Assembly (NCBI GenBank): GCA_002394665.1
Contig: DGUL01000001.1
Span: forward strand, 58,184-122,183
Reading direction: 5' to 3'
DNA: 64,000 nt
DNA from: Rickettsiales bacterium UBA4311
GTDB taxonomy: Bacteria; Pseudomonadota; Alphaproteobacteria; Rickettsiales; Deianiraeaceae
Made by a program: the position numbers and the translations under genes. How positions within the stretch are numbered: position 1 is the stretch's first letter; each line of letters starts with the position of its first letter. Below are positions 37,043 through 44,924 of this stretch, one piece after another. The notes beneath the pieces are model-generated. The model was not told the DNA's origin and made no database searches. It worked only from the letters and a program-made list of their open reading frames with translations.

Positions 37043-37122
37043 TTGGTGTGGTGGACTTCGTCTGCGAATTTGGTCAGGACTATTGTAGCATCCATAAGCT
37101 GATGTTTGGGTTATCACGCCAA
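37043..37122 (+). ncRNA. ffs: Probable 4.5S-type signal recognition particle RNA
   Basis: The core TTTGGTCAGG, a tiny hairpin, then AGCATCCATAAG and TTATCACGCC resemble the SRP RNA domain IV (GGTCAGG..GGAA..AGCAGCC) and its 3' side. The ends TTGGTGTGGT (37043-37052) and ATCACGCCAA (37113-37122) pair over ten bases with wobbles, giving the long rod expected. The apical loop reads TATT in place of the usual GGAA or GNRA, and AGCAGCC is AGCATCC, so it is either diverged or a look-alike. No protein frame covers it. Confidence 0.55.
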
Positions 37123-37136
37123 TTACGATTTAATTT

Positions 37137-37520
37137 ATGTTAGAAAGTTTCGTCAGCATAATAAAAGCAGTTTGTAATGCGATTAAAAACGTGTTTCTCG
37201 CAATCAGAAATGCCGTTGCCTGTGCGGGCGGGTTTTTTGTTGGTATTTTCGTCTTCATTAAAAACCTCATAGATATAGTCTATCGTATCTTATTTATTGC
37301 CTTCTTCTGTGTGCTTGCTTATGTTGGCTACAAAGTTTATAGCAGTGCTGGCTCAATAAATAAAAAATTAAATGAAATACAAAATACCGTTTCGTATATT
37401 AGTAAATTGACAGAAGATTTTTCCAAAAGTGCAGATAAAATATCAAAAGTAAGTGGAGAAATGACAAAAGCAACAGAAAAGGCGAGTGGGCTTACAAAGA
37501 AAATTAAAAATTTTTTCTAA
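37137..37520 (+). CDS. Small membrane protein with coiled-coil tail
   Basis: 127 residues. Two hydrophobic stretches (VACAGGFFVGIFVFIKNLI and YRILFIAFFCVLAYVGYKVY) are followed by a Ser/Lys/Glu-rich heptad-like tail (KKLNEIQNTVSYISKLTEDF, ADKISKVSGEMTKATEKA). I recognise no family. It ends eight bases before rnhA on the same strand, so the two may be co-transcribed. Confidence 0.7.
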   Translation: MLESFVSIIKAVCNAIKNVFLAIRNAVACAGGFFVGIFVFIKNLIDIVYRILFIAFFCVLAYVGYKVYSSAGSINKKLNEIQNTVSYISKLTEDFSKSADKISKVSGEMTKATEKASGLTKKIKNFF

Positions 37521-37527
37521 TTAAACA

Positions 37528-38013
37528 ATGACAACGGCAGATGGAAACAATGAACTTAAAAAAGTCATAATATACACAGATGGGGCTTGCAGTGGAAATC
37601 CCGGACCGGGCGGATACGGAGCAATCTTATTGTGCGAAACTCAAACAAACGGCAAAAGTTCAACATTTAAAAAAGTGCTCTCCGGCGGTGAAAAAGAAAC
37701 AACAAATAATAAAATGGAGCTTACTGCTGTAATAGTTGCACTTTTAAAGCTCAAAACAAAATGCAATGTAGATCTTTTTACCGATAGCAAATACGTTATG
37801 GAAGGGGCTACAAAATGGCTTGAAGGTTGGATAAAGAATAACTGGAAAAATAGTTCAAAAAAACCTGTTGCCAATCAAGATTTATGGCAAAAGCTCATCC
37901 CATTGTTAAAAACACATAATATAAATTGGCATTGGGTCAAGGGACACGATACGGATTTACTAAATAACGAAGTTGATGAGATAGCACGGAACGAAATCAA
38001 AAAGCTGTCGTAA
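37528..38013 (+). CDS. rnhA: Ribonuclease HI
   Basis: 161 residues. Degrades the RNA of RNA-DNA hybrids. The catalytic acids are in YTDGACSGNPGPGGYG (Asp), NNKMELTAV (Glu), LFTDSKYV (Asp) and NNEVDEIA (Asp), with WVKGHD before the last. Length and order are normal. Confidence 0.96.
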   Translation: MTTADGNNELKKVIIYTDGACSGNPGPGGYGAILLCETQTNGKSSTFKKVLSGGEKETTNNKMELTAVIVALLKLKTKCNVDLFTDSKYVMEGATKWLEGWIKNNWKNSSKKPVANQDLWQKLIPLLKTHNINWHWVKGHDTDLLNNEVDEIARNEIKKLS

Positions 38014-38051
38014 AATAAAAACATTATATTGACGCATTAAGCAAAACGGCG

Positions 38052-39605
38052 TTAAAATCTTCTGATTTTTGGCTTATCACACACGACACGGCGTTGCGAA
38101 TTAAACCAATTTATAAACTGCGATATACTATCAACTTGATCATCATGTTTGCCGGCTGGAAAAGATAAAAGCTCAATTTCAAGCTCATTGCACCAAATTT
38201 GATTTTTTGCAATCAACAAATTACCAGACTCCAATGTTGTCAAAATACTATTTACACGAAACTCTTTTGATTTTGTTGGCTTTATAGCAATAACATTATT
38301 ATATTTTGTATTTAAGTCTTGTATTAAAGAAGCTCCGTTGGATTTATCTTCTATTAAAACAGCAATAGGCTGATATTTTTGTAAAACATCCTCAACTTTA
38401 TTTTTTAAATCTGGATATGCAATTTTTAATCTATACAAATCACACAAATAAAACTTCAGGTCTTGAACTATAAAAACAGAAATCGCAGTAAAATCATTCT
38501 CTGTTCCAATGCCAGAAGCACAATCAAGACTTACATAATAAACATTCTGCTTTTTATAAAGATTGTTTAAGTCGTTTAAATCAAAATACTTTATCCAGCT
38601 CTTTTTTATAAGATTTCCGTCCAATGCAACTGGATTTTGCTGATATTGAGCCTCAAAATTATATTCTCCTAAATCTCGCCGAAGACCATCCAAAACACTC
38701 TTGGGCTCCATTTCTGGAAATAAAACATCTCCGTCTTTTCTTATCTTATAAAGTTTTTCATATAAAAAATATTTATTTACTCCGTCTGCTATTGCTGGCA
38801 AACAAACACAAAACCACTCGTTTTTATTATGTTTCAATAAAAATTCCCCATCCTTTTGTAAGATATATCCGCTTAAATCCTCCGTATGTAGCCGTTGCAT
38901 CACAACAATAATTGCACCGGTTTTTTTATCATTTAAACGAGAAGAAAATACGCCACTAAACCAATTTTTCGTCTTCTTACGATTTGATTTATTAAAAACA
39001 TTTACAGGATTATGCGGGTCATCAACTATTAAAATATCTCCACCCTCACCTGTCAATGTTCCGTTTACGGACGTTGCAAATCTAAAACCATTTCTCGTTG
39101 TGCAAAATTTATTCTTCTCGTTCATTCCGTTTGCAATTATCGTCTTTGGAAACAGCTTTTTATACCAATTCGCCATTACAACTTGACGGGTATCCGTTGA
39201 ATGTTTTGTTGCCAATATTTTTGAATAGCTCGCAACAATAATTCTTTTTGAAGGATCCCGCCCCAACACCCAAGCCGGAAAGCAAACACTACAAATTACA
39301 GATTTTAAATATCTTGGCGGAATATTTATCAACAATCTCTTAATTCTGCCTTTATAAACCTCCTCCAAAACATCACATAAATAATCCAAATGCCAATTCC
39401 AACAAAGTTTTTTTGTCGGATTTAAAGTTGCAAAAGCCCGTCTTAAAAAAAACTTCATACTTGTTTGAGCTAAAGTTGCTATTTTATTTTTTACCTCCTG
39501 CTGAATGCCGTTTGATTTAAAAGACTTTTTCTTGCTTTTACCTCGCTCATTATCTTCATTGAAAATTTTATCGTCAAATTCAATTCCTTCGTCCACACAC
39601 GGCAA
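38052..39605 (-). CDS. terL: Phage terminase large subunit-like protein, solitary
   Basis: 517 residues. The ATPase part has a Walker A of the PPRYLKS type and Walker B ILIVDDPH, with GTLTGEGGD and VMQRLHTEDLSG, as in the alphaproteobacterial large-terminase family also found in gene-transfer-agent clusters. The nuclease part keeps the acidic residues SLDCASGIG, AVLIEDKSNG and KHDDQVDS. Terminases pump DNA into capsids. No small terminase, portal or capsid gene is nearby, so this is a lone relic, a dispersed GTA gene, or a domesticated DNA translocase-nuclease. The frame looks intact. Confidence 0.85.
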   Translation of the reverse strand: MPCVDEGIEFDDKIFNEDNERGKSKKKSFKSNGIQQEVKNKIATLAQTSMKFFLRRAFATLNPTKKLCWNWHLDYLCDVLEEVYKGRIKRLLINIPPRYLKSVICSVCFPAWVLGRDPSKRIIVASYSKILATKHSTDTRQVVMANWYKKLFPKTIIANGMNEKNKFCTTRNGFRFATSVNGTLTGEGGDILIVDDPHNPVNVFNKSNRKKTKNWFSGVFSSRLNDKKTGAIIVVMQRLHTEDLSGYILQKDGEFLLKHNKNEWFCVCLPAIADGVNKYFLYEKLYKIRKDGDVLFPEMEPKSVLDGLRRDLGEYNFEAQYQQNPVALDGNLIKKSWIKYFDLNDLNNLYKKQNVYYVSLDCASGIGTENDFTAISVFIVQDLKFYLCDLYRLKIAYPDLKNKVEDVLQKYQPIAVLIEDKSNGASLIQDLNTKYNNVIAIKPTKSKEFRVNSILTTLESGNLLIAKNQIWCNELEIELLSFPAGKHDDQVDSISQFINWFNSQRRVVCDKPKIRRF

Positions 39606-39892
39606 AAACCAAAATATTCAATCAATGGAAGACAAAAAAGAATTTTTTAAAAAGCACAAAACCCAATTAAAAAAAATCGTTTTTTAGAATATCATCACAA
39701 AACAATCAGCATCTAAAAAATTTTTAAACCGACCACTTAACCTTTTACTACGAGTATTGTCGTTAAACGAGCTTGAAAAAAACAGCAAACAAAAAAAAAT
39801 CACGCCTCAACGCAATGCTCTGTTTTTTGATTTTTTACAAAACATCCCAAAGGCCAAACAATAAAAAACAATATAACAATATAACGCAACAC
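39606..39892. other. Intergenic region between terL and ruvX
   Basis: AT-rich, with scattered A runs. I see no gene, RNA or clear terminator in it. Confidence 0.5.
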
Positions 39893-40510
39893 TTACTTCA
39901 ACGAAGCAAGAACCTCATTCAGCATCAAGCAGGCACTTTTATCGTCATCAAAAACGTCCGCATTTACTTTTTTTAAACCAAACTTATATTGTTTACTTTT
40001 GTCTTTTGTTTTATTTTTTGCAAAAGACGCTTTTCTTTCTCTGTCTGAGCCATTCGTTTTTTTACTAATTATCTCACCAAAACCGGACGAATAAACCGCT
40101 TTTGTTGAAAATCTCTCGTCAAAAAATAGAATCGGAAAGTCTCCTCTTTGTTTTTTCTTATAAAAACTCGCAATCTTCTCTGCAATATACAAAACATTTA
40201 TGCAATTATCCCTTATTCCGCCTTCCATTGTCAACGGATAACCAAAAATCAAAGCGTTTATTTTAAACTCCTCAACTTTTTTTATTAAAACATCAACACA
40301 ACCATCAAGATTGTTCCAATTACCAACTAAAACTCCCTTTGGAAAAGCTATTTTTGTTTCTATATCAGCAACTGCTAAGCCAATCTTCCTTGTCCCAAAA
40401 TCAACAGACAAAACAGAGCCGACACAACCTACACAACTGCCAAAACCATCAGAACTACCAAAGCCACCAAAACAACAGGAAACAAATTCGTTTGCTCTGA
40501 AAAAAAACAC
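39893..40510 (-). CDS. ruvX: RuvX/YqgF-family Holliday junction resolvase-like nuclease
   Basis: 205 residues. The family core is VLSVDFGTRKIGLAVADI near residue 34, LIFGYPLTMEGG, and LFFDERFSTKAVY. RuvX acts in 16S rRNA 5'-end maturation and possibly in recombination. Two oddities: an N-terminal ~33-residue Gly/Ser/Cys-rich segment (GGFGSSDGFGSCVGC) and a ~40-residue Lys/Ser-rich insertion after the third motif, before NADVFDDDKSACLMLNEVL. The true start could be inside the Gly-rich part, but no internal ATG offers itself. Confidence 0.82.
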   Translation of the reverse strand: MFFFRANEFVSCCFGGFGSSDGFGSCVGCVGSVLSVDFGTRKIGLAVADIETKIAFPKGVLVGNWNNLDGCVDVLIKKVEEFKINALIFGYPLTMEGGIRDNCINVLYIAEKIASFYKKKQRGDFPILFFDERFSTKAVYSSGFGEIISKKTNGSDRERKASFAKNKTKDKSKQYKFGLKKVNADVFDDDKSACLMLNEVLASLK

Positions 40511-40521
40511 AAACCAAAAAA

Positions 40522-41316
40522 CTAACGCTTTGAGAATTGCTCTTTCTTTCTTGCTTTTCTCAATCCTGCTTTCTTTGGTTCCACTTTTCTGGAATCCCTT
40601 GTCAAAAAGCTGTTTTTTCTCAAAATTGCATTAAACTCCTCGGACAACAAAGACAAACAGCGAGAAATGCCAAGCTTTAAAGCGTCAGCCTGCCCACTTT
40701 TTCCACCACCAAAAACCTCAGCACGAACAATATAACCAGTATTCACACCAATTAAAGCAAAAGGCGCGTAGACCGCTTTCTGATTTAACGAATTCGTAAA
40801 ATAAGCTTTATAATCCAACTCATTAACCAATATATTGACAGGTTTGTTGCCTTTAAATTGACAGATAACTTTTGCAATAGCTCTCTTTCTATGACCTGTC
40901 GCTCTCGCTGTATCGCCATTGACCTCTCCAATTTTTCCAACTGATTTTCCAGCAATACTTTTTAGTTCATTTACAACTCTAACCGCCTTGCCTATTGCAC
41001 TTTTTGAAACTTTTACCCCACTTTCTTTTTTATCTTCCTTCTTTTCACTTGTATGCTTCTCGCTTTTATTAACTTCATCTTTTCTTTCTTTCTTTCCTTT
41101 TTCGCTTGAAGCCTCAACTTTTTCCTTCACTTCTTTAACGCTCTCTTTAAGTTTTTTAGAAGCACGTTTTGTTGCAACAGATGCAGTCTTCTTCGTTCCG
41201 GAAACTTTCTTGCTGGATCTCCAGCTCTCTTTTTCAACAGAAGCATCAGCCTTCTCACTTTTAACTTCTTTTTTTTCTTTTTCCAAAACACCTTCGTCTT
41301 TCTTTTTAGCAACCAT
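40522..41316 (-). CDS. rpsI: Ribosomal protein S9 with long lysine-rich N-terminal extension
   Basis: 264 residues; normal S9 is about 130. The C-terminal half is a complete S9 (ATGHRKRAIAKV, FGGGKSGQADALKLGISR, LTRDSRKVEPKKAGLRKARKKEQFSKR). The first ~130 residues are a Lys/Glu/Ser/Val-rich disordered extension (EKEKKEVKSEKADASVEKE and similar). It follows rplM closely, as in the usual rplM-rpsI pair. The extension has no known role in S9. Confidence 0.95.
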   Translation of the reverse strand: MVAKKKDEGVLEKEKKEVKSEKADASVEKESWRSSKKVSGTKKTASVATKRASKKLKESVKEVKEKVEASSEKGKKERKDEVNKSEKHTSEKKEDKKESGVKVSKSAIGKAVRVVNELKSIAGKSVGKIGEVNGDTARATGHRKRAIAKVICQFKGNKPVNILVNELDYKAYFTNSLNQKAVYAPFALIGVNTGYIVRAEVFGGGKSGQADALKLGISRCLSLLSEEFNAILRKNSFLTRDSRKVEPKKAGLRKARKKEQFSKR

Positions 41317-41325
41317 ATTAAACCA

Positions 41326-41892
41326 CTATTTTACAACATTTTTACAATTCAAACCAGCGAAATTTACCAAAACCGGCTTTTGTTGTTCTTGCTTATGCAC
41401 TTCCCCTGCATACAAATACAGATTTTTTGAAAGCAATTTATAATTCAATCTGCATCTCCCTAACATTCTTTTAACAGTCGTTCTCAATAAATCCGTAGGC
41501 CTTTTTCCTTCTCTGACCTCTTTGGCTGTTCTTGTGCGAACATTACCAACATAATCGCTATGATCGCGGTAAAGCTTCTGTTCTTCCTTGTTGCCGGTAA
41601 ACTTAATTTTATCACAATTCACGACAACAATTTTATCTCCATCATCAGTATTTGGAGTATATGAAGCAAGATGTTTGCCTTTCAAATGATTTACAATATA
41701 AGCACCAAGACGACCACAAACCACGTTCGTTGCATCAACAACAATCCACTTTTTACTTGTTTTTTTGTGAGACGTAAACAAAGTTTTATTGTTCGTTATT
41801 CTGCATTTTACAACACCGAGCTTCTTGCTCTTCGTTGCCTTCAATTTACCATTCTCTTTCCTTTTTTCAATCTTATCAACCTTCGCAACCAT
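41326..41892 (-). CDS. rplM: Ribosomal protein L13
   Basis: 188 residues. The L13 core KKWIVVDATNVVCGRLGAYIVNHLKGKH, VVVNCDKIKFTGNK and the LLRTTVKRMLG segment are present. An N-terminal basic extension of about 45 residues (KVDKIEKRKENGKLKATKSK) is more than usual. It lies between rpsO and rpsI on the minus strand. Confidence 0.96.
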   Translation of the reverse strand: MVAKVDKIEKRKENGKLKATKSKKLGVVKCRITNNKTLFTSHKKTSKKWIVVDATNVVCGRLGAYIVNHLKGKHLASYTPNTDDGDKIVVVNCDKIKFTGNKEEQKLYRDHSDYVGNVRTRTAKEVREGKRPTDLLRTTVKRMLGRCRLNYKLLSKNLYLYAGEVHKQEQQKPVLVNFAGLNCKNVVK

Positions 41893-41904
41893 AAACTCAA
41901 AATA

Positions 41905-42222
41905 CTACTTTCTTCTAATAGACAAAGCCTCTGTAATCTTAATATAATCACTCTCACTTTTCCTCTTCAAATATTTCAATAACTTATTTCTTTTTGCAAC
42001 CAAAACCAACAAAGCATACCTCGCTGAATTGTCATTACGATTTTCTTTTACATGTTCTGTTAAATATGCTATTCTTTGTGTCAAAAGTGCAATTTGAACA
42101 TTCGCAGAACCAGTATCAACAGCATTGATCGCAAACTGCTTGATGACACTCTGTTTTAAATCATTAAATTCTTCAACGGAATTGCAAGTACTATCCAACT
42201 GAGCCAACATACTCCCAGACAT
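41905..42222 (-). CDS. rpsO: Ribosomal protein S15
   Basis: 105 residues. DTGSANVQIALLTQRIAYLTEHVK and ARYALLVLVAKRNKLLKYLKRKS are the S15 signature. A short N-terminal extension (MSGSMLAQLDSTC) precedes it. First of rpsO-rplM-rpsI; rpsO next to rplM is not the common bacterial arrangement. Confidence 0.96.
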   Translation of the reverse strand: MSGSMLAQLDSTCNSVEEFNDLKQSVIKQFAINAVDTGSANVQIALLTQRIAYLTEHVKENRNDNSARYALLVLVAKRNKLLKYLKRKSESDYIKITEALSIRRK

Positions 42223-42255
42223 AAATCAAAAAAATAATAGTCAAATAACTTTTTT

Positions 42256-42283
42256 TTGATTTATTACTTTTTTCGTGTAAAAT
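42256..42283 (+). promoter_or_regulatory. Promoter for the 42298 gene
   Basis: TTGATT (42256-42261), 16-base spacer, TAAAAT (42278-42283) with a TG two bases before it (extended -10). The ATG follows 14 bases later, as for the giants. Confidence 0.6.
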
Positions 42284-42297
42284 ACTCGTGATTATTT

Positions 42298-43863
42298 ATG
42301 GAAAAAAATCTTGGTGGCGGTTTCTTGGTTTGGCACCTGGTAGCGATAGTCGGAGCAGTCCTGTTGTTATCGATAATCGGAATAGTCCTTTACAATGTTT
42401 CGTCAAAAGAAGAACCAAAACAAAATAATAATCCACAGCCAGCACAACCGCAACAAACACCAGAAAAAAGGTTTAAAAAAAACTATGTTCAAATAACCGA
42501 TAAAACAACAGGTGCTGTATATCAAAAAGATCCAGAAGAAGATGGAGGATTAGACTTGGATGACTTTGTTCAGGCATTTAAACCAGACCATAAATATGAA
42601 GTTATTTTCGAGGAACAAAATGATATTGCCTCAGGTGTTGGTAAAAGAGCAACACATGCTGGAAGTTTTTTGGGAAATTTATATAAAAATGGAGACGATT
42701 TTATAGAAGCCAATGGGTATTACACGTTCCAAAATGGTGAAAGAAAGTATAATGATTTTGATAGAAAACTTTCACAGCAACAATTACAATACAAACAAAA
42801 TGATTTCTTTTCAAAAATAGCTTCCATAACCTTGAACGGTCAGCCATACTACAGAAACGCTAAAAATAAAAATGAGAAGGCAACTTTCCATAATCTTCTG
42901 ACACGGTTGCAAACTGGACATGGCGATGGCTTACAAATCGACTTTTATCAAGGTCCAAAATATTGTTTTACAGATAATAACAAACCAGATCTTTATGTAA
43001 AAAGTTTTCAAGGAGAATATACAGAATTTGGTTTTCCAAAAACTGGAACAATTAAATATTCGGATGGTTCTGTTGTAAAACTCGCACCAGATATGGACGT
43101 TTTGAGAGAACAAAACTTGGAGAAGTTGAAACAGAATGTTGAATGTATTAGAATATTAACATCGATATCACAAGAAGGACGGCAAGCTAACTTCGAATAT
43201 TACACACCAAACGGTGGAGAAGTTATAAACGGGCACAAAGCGAAAAGTTTCGACTCCTTACCACCCTTAAAAAAAGGGCAGTATTGTGATGTAAGATACA
43301 ATCTTACGACCGATAACCCATTCGCACAAAACGATTTTCAACCAATCAAAACATATACAGAATATTTTGATATTATTGACACAAAAGACTACCCAAATAT
43401 TACCTACGCAGAAAATTTTCAATTAGCACTTGCACCCAAGGGGTTTTATAATCAAATCACAGCCAGGTACAACTCATTTAGTCCAAACAACATCAAAAAA
43501 ATTACCGTTTCACATAGCGGGGAAGTACTATTTGACGGTACAGACGCAAACAACAGCGATTTCAATGCCGCTCTGTACAATTTAGACACAACCTGTAAAT
43601 ACCTAATAGAGTATGAAAACCCTATCGATTTAGGTGATGGGCAAGCCACATGCTACCGTGGATATGTCACAAACACATTCTTACCATATGAAGGGCGATT
43701 ATTCGATAAAACAACAGCGGGAAAGAATCTACAAGTACCGATAGCAACAAATATAACGGATTTATGGACGAACAGAACACTGCAAACACAGAAAGTATAC
43801 AATAACGAACAGTTGCATGACCTTAGGACAGCATTGGTGCGTGTTCCAACCCAAGGTGCATAA
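42298..43863 (+). CDS. Signal-anchored exported protein, unknown function
   Basis: 521 residues. One N-terminal transmembrane helix near residues 10-32 (LVWHLVAIVGAVLLLSIIGIVLY) is followed by a Gln/Pro/Asn linker and a long external domain with beta-type phrases (VQITDKTTGAVYQKD, SITLNGQPYYRN, KYSDGSVVKLAPDMDVL). No cysteines suited to a lipoprotein box are seen. It shares the phrase and promoter style of the 35634 gene. I recognise no family; surface display is inference from the anchor. Confidence 0.8.
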   Translation: MEKNLGGGFLVWHLVAIVGAVLLLSIIGIVLYNVSSKEEPKQNNNPQPAQPQQTPEKRFKKNYVQITDKTTGAVYQKDPEEDGGLDLDDFVQAFKPDHKYEVIFEEQNDIASGVGKRATHAGSFLGNLYKNGDDFIEANGYYTFQNGERKYNDFDRKLSQQQLQYKQNDFFSKIASITLNGQPYYRNAKNKNEKATFHNLLTRLQTGHGDGLQIDFYQGPKYCFTDNNKPDLYVKSFQGEYTEFGFPKTGTIKYSDGSVVKLAPDMDVLREQNLEKLKQNVECIRILTSISQEGRQANFEYYTPNGGEVINGHKAKSFDSLPPLKKGQYCDVRYNLTTDNPFAQNDFQPIKTYTEYFDIIDTKDYPNITYAENFQLALAPKGFYNQITARYNSFSPNNIKKITVSHSGEVLFDGTDANNSDFNAALYNLDTTCKYLIEYENPIDLGDGQATCYRGYVTNTFLPYEGRLFDKTTAGKNLQVPIATNITDLWTNRTLQTQKVYNNEQLHDLRTALVRVPTQGA

Positions 43864-43935
43864 GTGTTATTACGATCTCTATTAAAAAAAAAATGCCAAA
43901 CTTGCAACAAATGCATTATTTGCTTTTAATTTTCT

Positions 43936-44877
43936 ATGTTTTTCTGTATCTGTATGGATCTTCCACAAGACTACATCGGTCGTAGAATTGACAGATTTCT
44001 CCGCGAGACTTTTGGCATTTTACAAAGCAAAATTTGTATACTTTCAAAACAAAAAAAACTATTGATAAATGGAGAAAGTGTAAAATTTGATTATCGTTTG
44101 AAAAAAGGAGATAAAATTGAAGTTTTAGATAATGACATCAAAGAAATGGCAAAAAACAGCAAATCAAAAAACAACACACGAAAAGAAAAAGACGAAAAAA
44201 GAAAAAAAACAGAATTACCAACAGAGATGGTTTACAAATTAAAAAATGCAATAATATACGAGGACGATGATGTTCTTGCGATAAACAAACCATACGGATT
44301 GAGTGTCCAAGGCGGAACAGGTGTAAAACATTGTTTAGAGGATTTTTTTCATATTTTGTGCGATAAAAAATTGCGAATAGTTCACAGAATAGATAAAGAT
44401 ACAAGCGGAATTTTACTTTTGGCAAAAAACCTTGAAACAGCAACAAAATTGACAGAAATGTTCAAATTGAGAGAAGTTCATAAAAAATATCTTGCCGTGC
44501 TTGATGGAATACCTGTGAAAAAACGCGGAACAATAAAAACTTATATTTTTCAATCTAACGAAGATAATATTGCTTATAATGCTCGTTCAATGGAGGAAAG
44601 ACTTGCTGGCAAACAGGCAATTACAAAATACAATGTTATAAGAGAAAACAAAAAAGAAAAAATCTCACTCGTTGAATTTTTTCCTCTTACAGGACGAAAG
44701 CATCAAATCCGTTTGCACGCACAAAAAATAAAGTGTCCTATCGTTGGAGATGAAAAATACGGCTTTGGAAATCAAAAAAATAAAAAACTCCAACTTTTTG
44801 CCATTGAAATTGACGCCTCACCTATAATTAAACTAAAACTTGAAGAAAAAGACTTCCCAACAATGATTAAAGTATAA
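43936..44877 (+). CDS. rluC: Pseudouridine synthase, RluC/RluD type
   Basis: 313 residues. An S4-like RNA-binding part (GRRIDRFLRETFGILQ..KKLLINGESVK) is followed by the catalytic domain with VHRIDKDTSGILLLAKN (catalytic Asp in HRID) and PLTGRKHQIRLHAQ. It isomerises uridines in 23S rRNA; RluC rather than RluD is likely but not certain. A Lys-rich insertion (KSKNNTRKEKDEKRKK) joins the domains. An in-frame ATG at residue 7 is an alternative start. Confidence 0.85.
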   Translation: MFFCICMDLPQDYIGRRIDRFLRETFGILQSKICILSKQKKLLINGESVKFDYRLKKGDKIEVLDNDIKEMAKNSKSKNNTRKEKDEKRKKTELPTEMVYKLKNAIIYEDDDVLAINKPYGLSVQGGTGVKHCLEDFFHILCDKKLRIVHRIDKDTSGILLLAKNLETATKLTEMFKLREVHKKYLAVLDGIPVKKRGTIKTYIFQSNEDNIAYNARSMEERLAGKQAITKYNVIRENKKEKISLVEFFPLTGRKHQIRLHAQKIKCPIVGDEKYGFGNQKNKKLQLFAIEIDASPIIKLKLEEKDFPTMIKV

Positions 44878-44889
44878 AACTTTTTTCAC

Positions 44890-44914
44890 TTGACATCAAA
44901 AAAAAAAAAAAAAA
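44890..44914 (+). promoter_or_regulatory. TTGACA box followed by an A17 tract, possible switchable promoter
   Basis: A perfect TTGACA (44890-44895) then TC and seventeen A (44898-44914), ending in a GAGAGA purine stretch six bases before the ATG at 44925. No good -10 is found at 16-18 bases in the present state, so the tract may be in an inactive length, or the gene may be read from rluC upstream. Confidence 0.45.
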
Positions 44915-44924
44915 GAGAGATTAG

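Noticed and set aside
40919..41443. Plus-strand 174-codon frame with Ser/Phe/Leu-rich protein
   Set aside because: Antisense to the S9 extension; no family resemblance.
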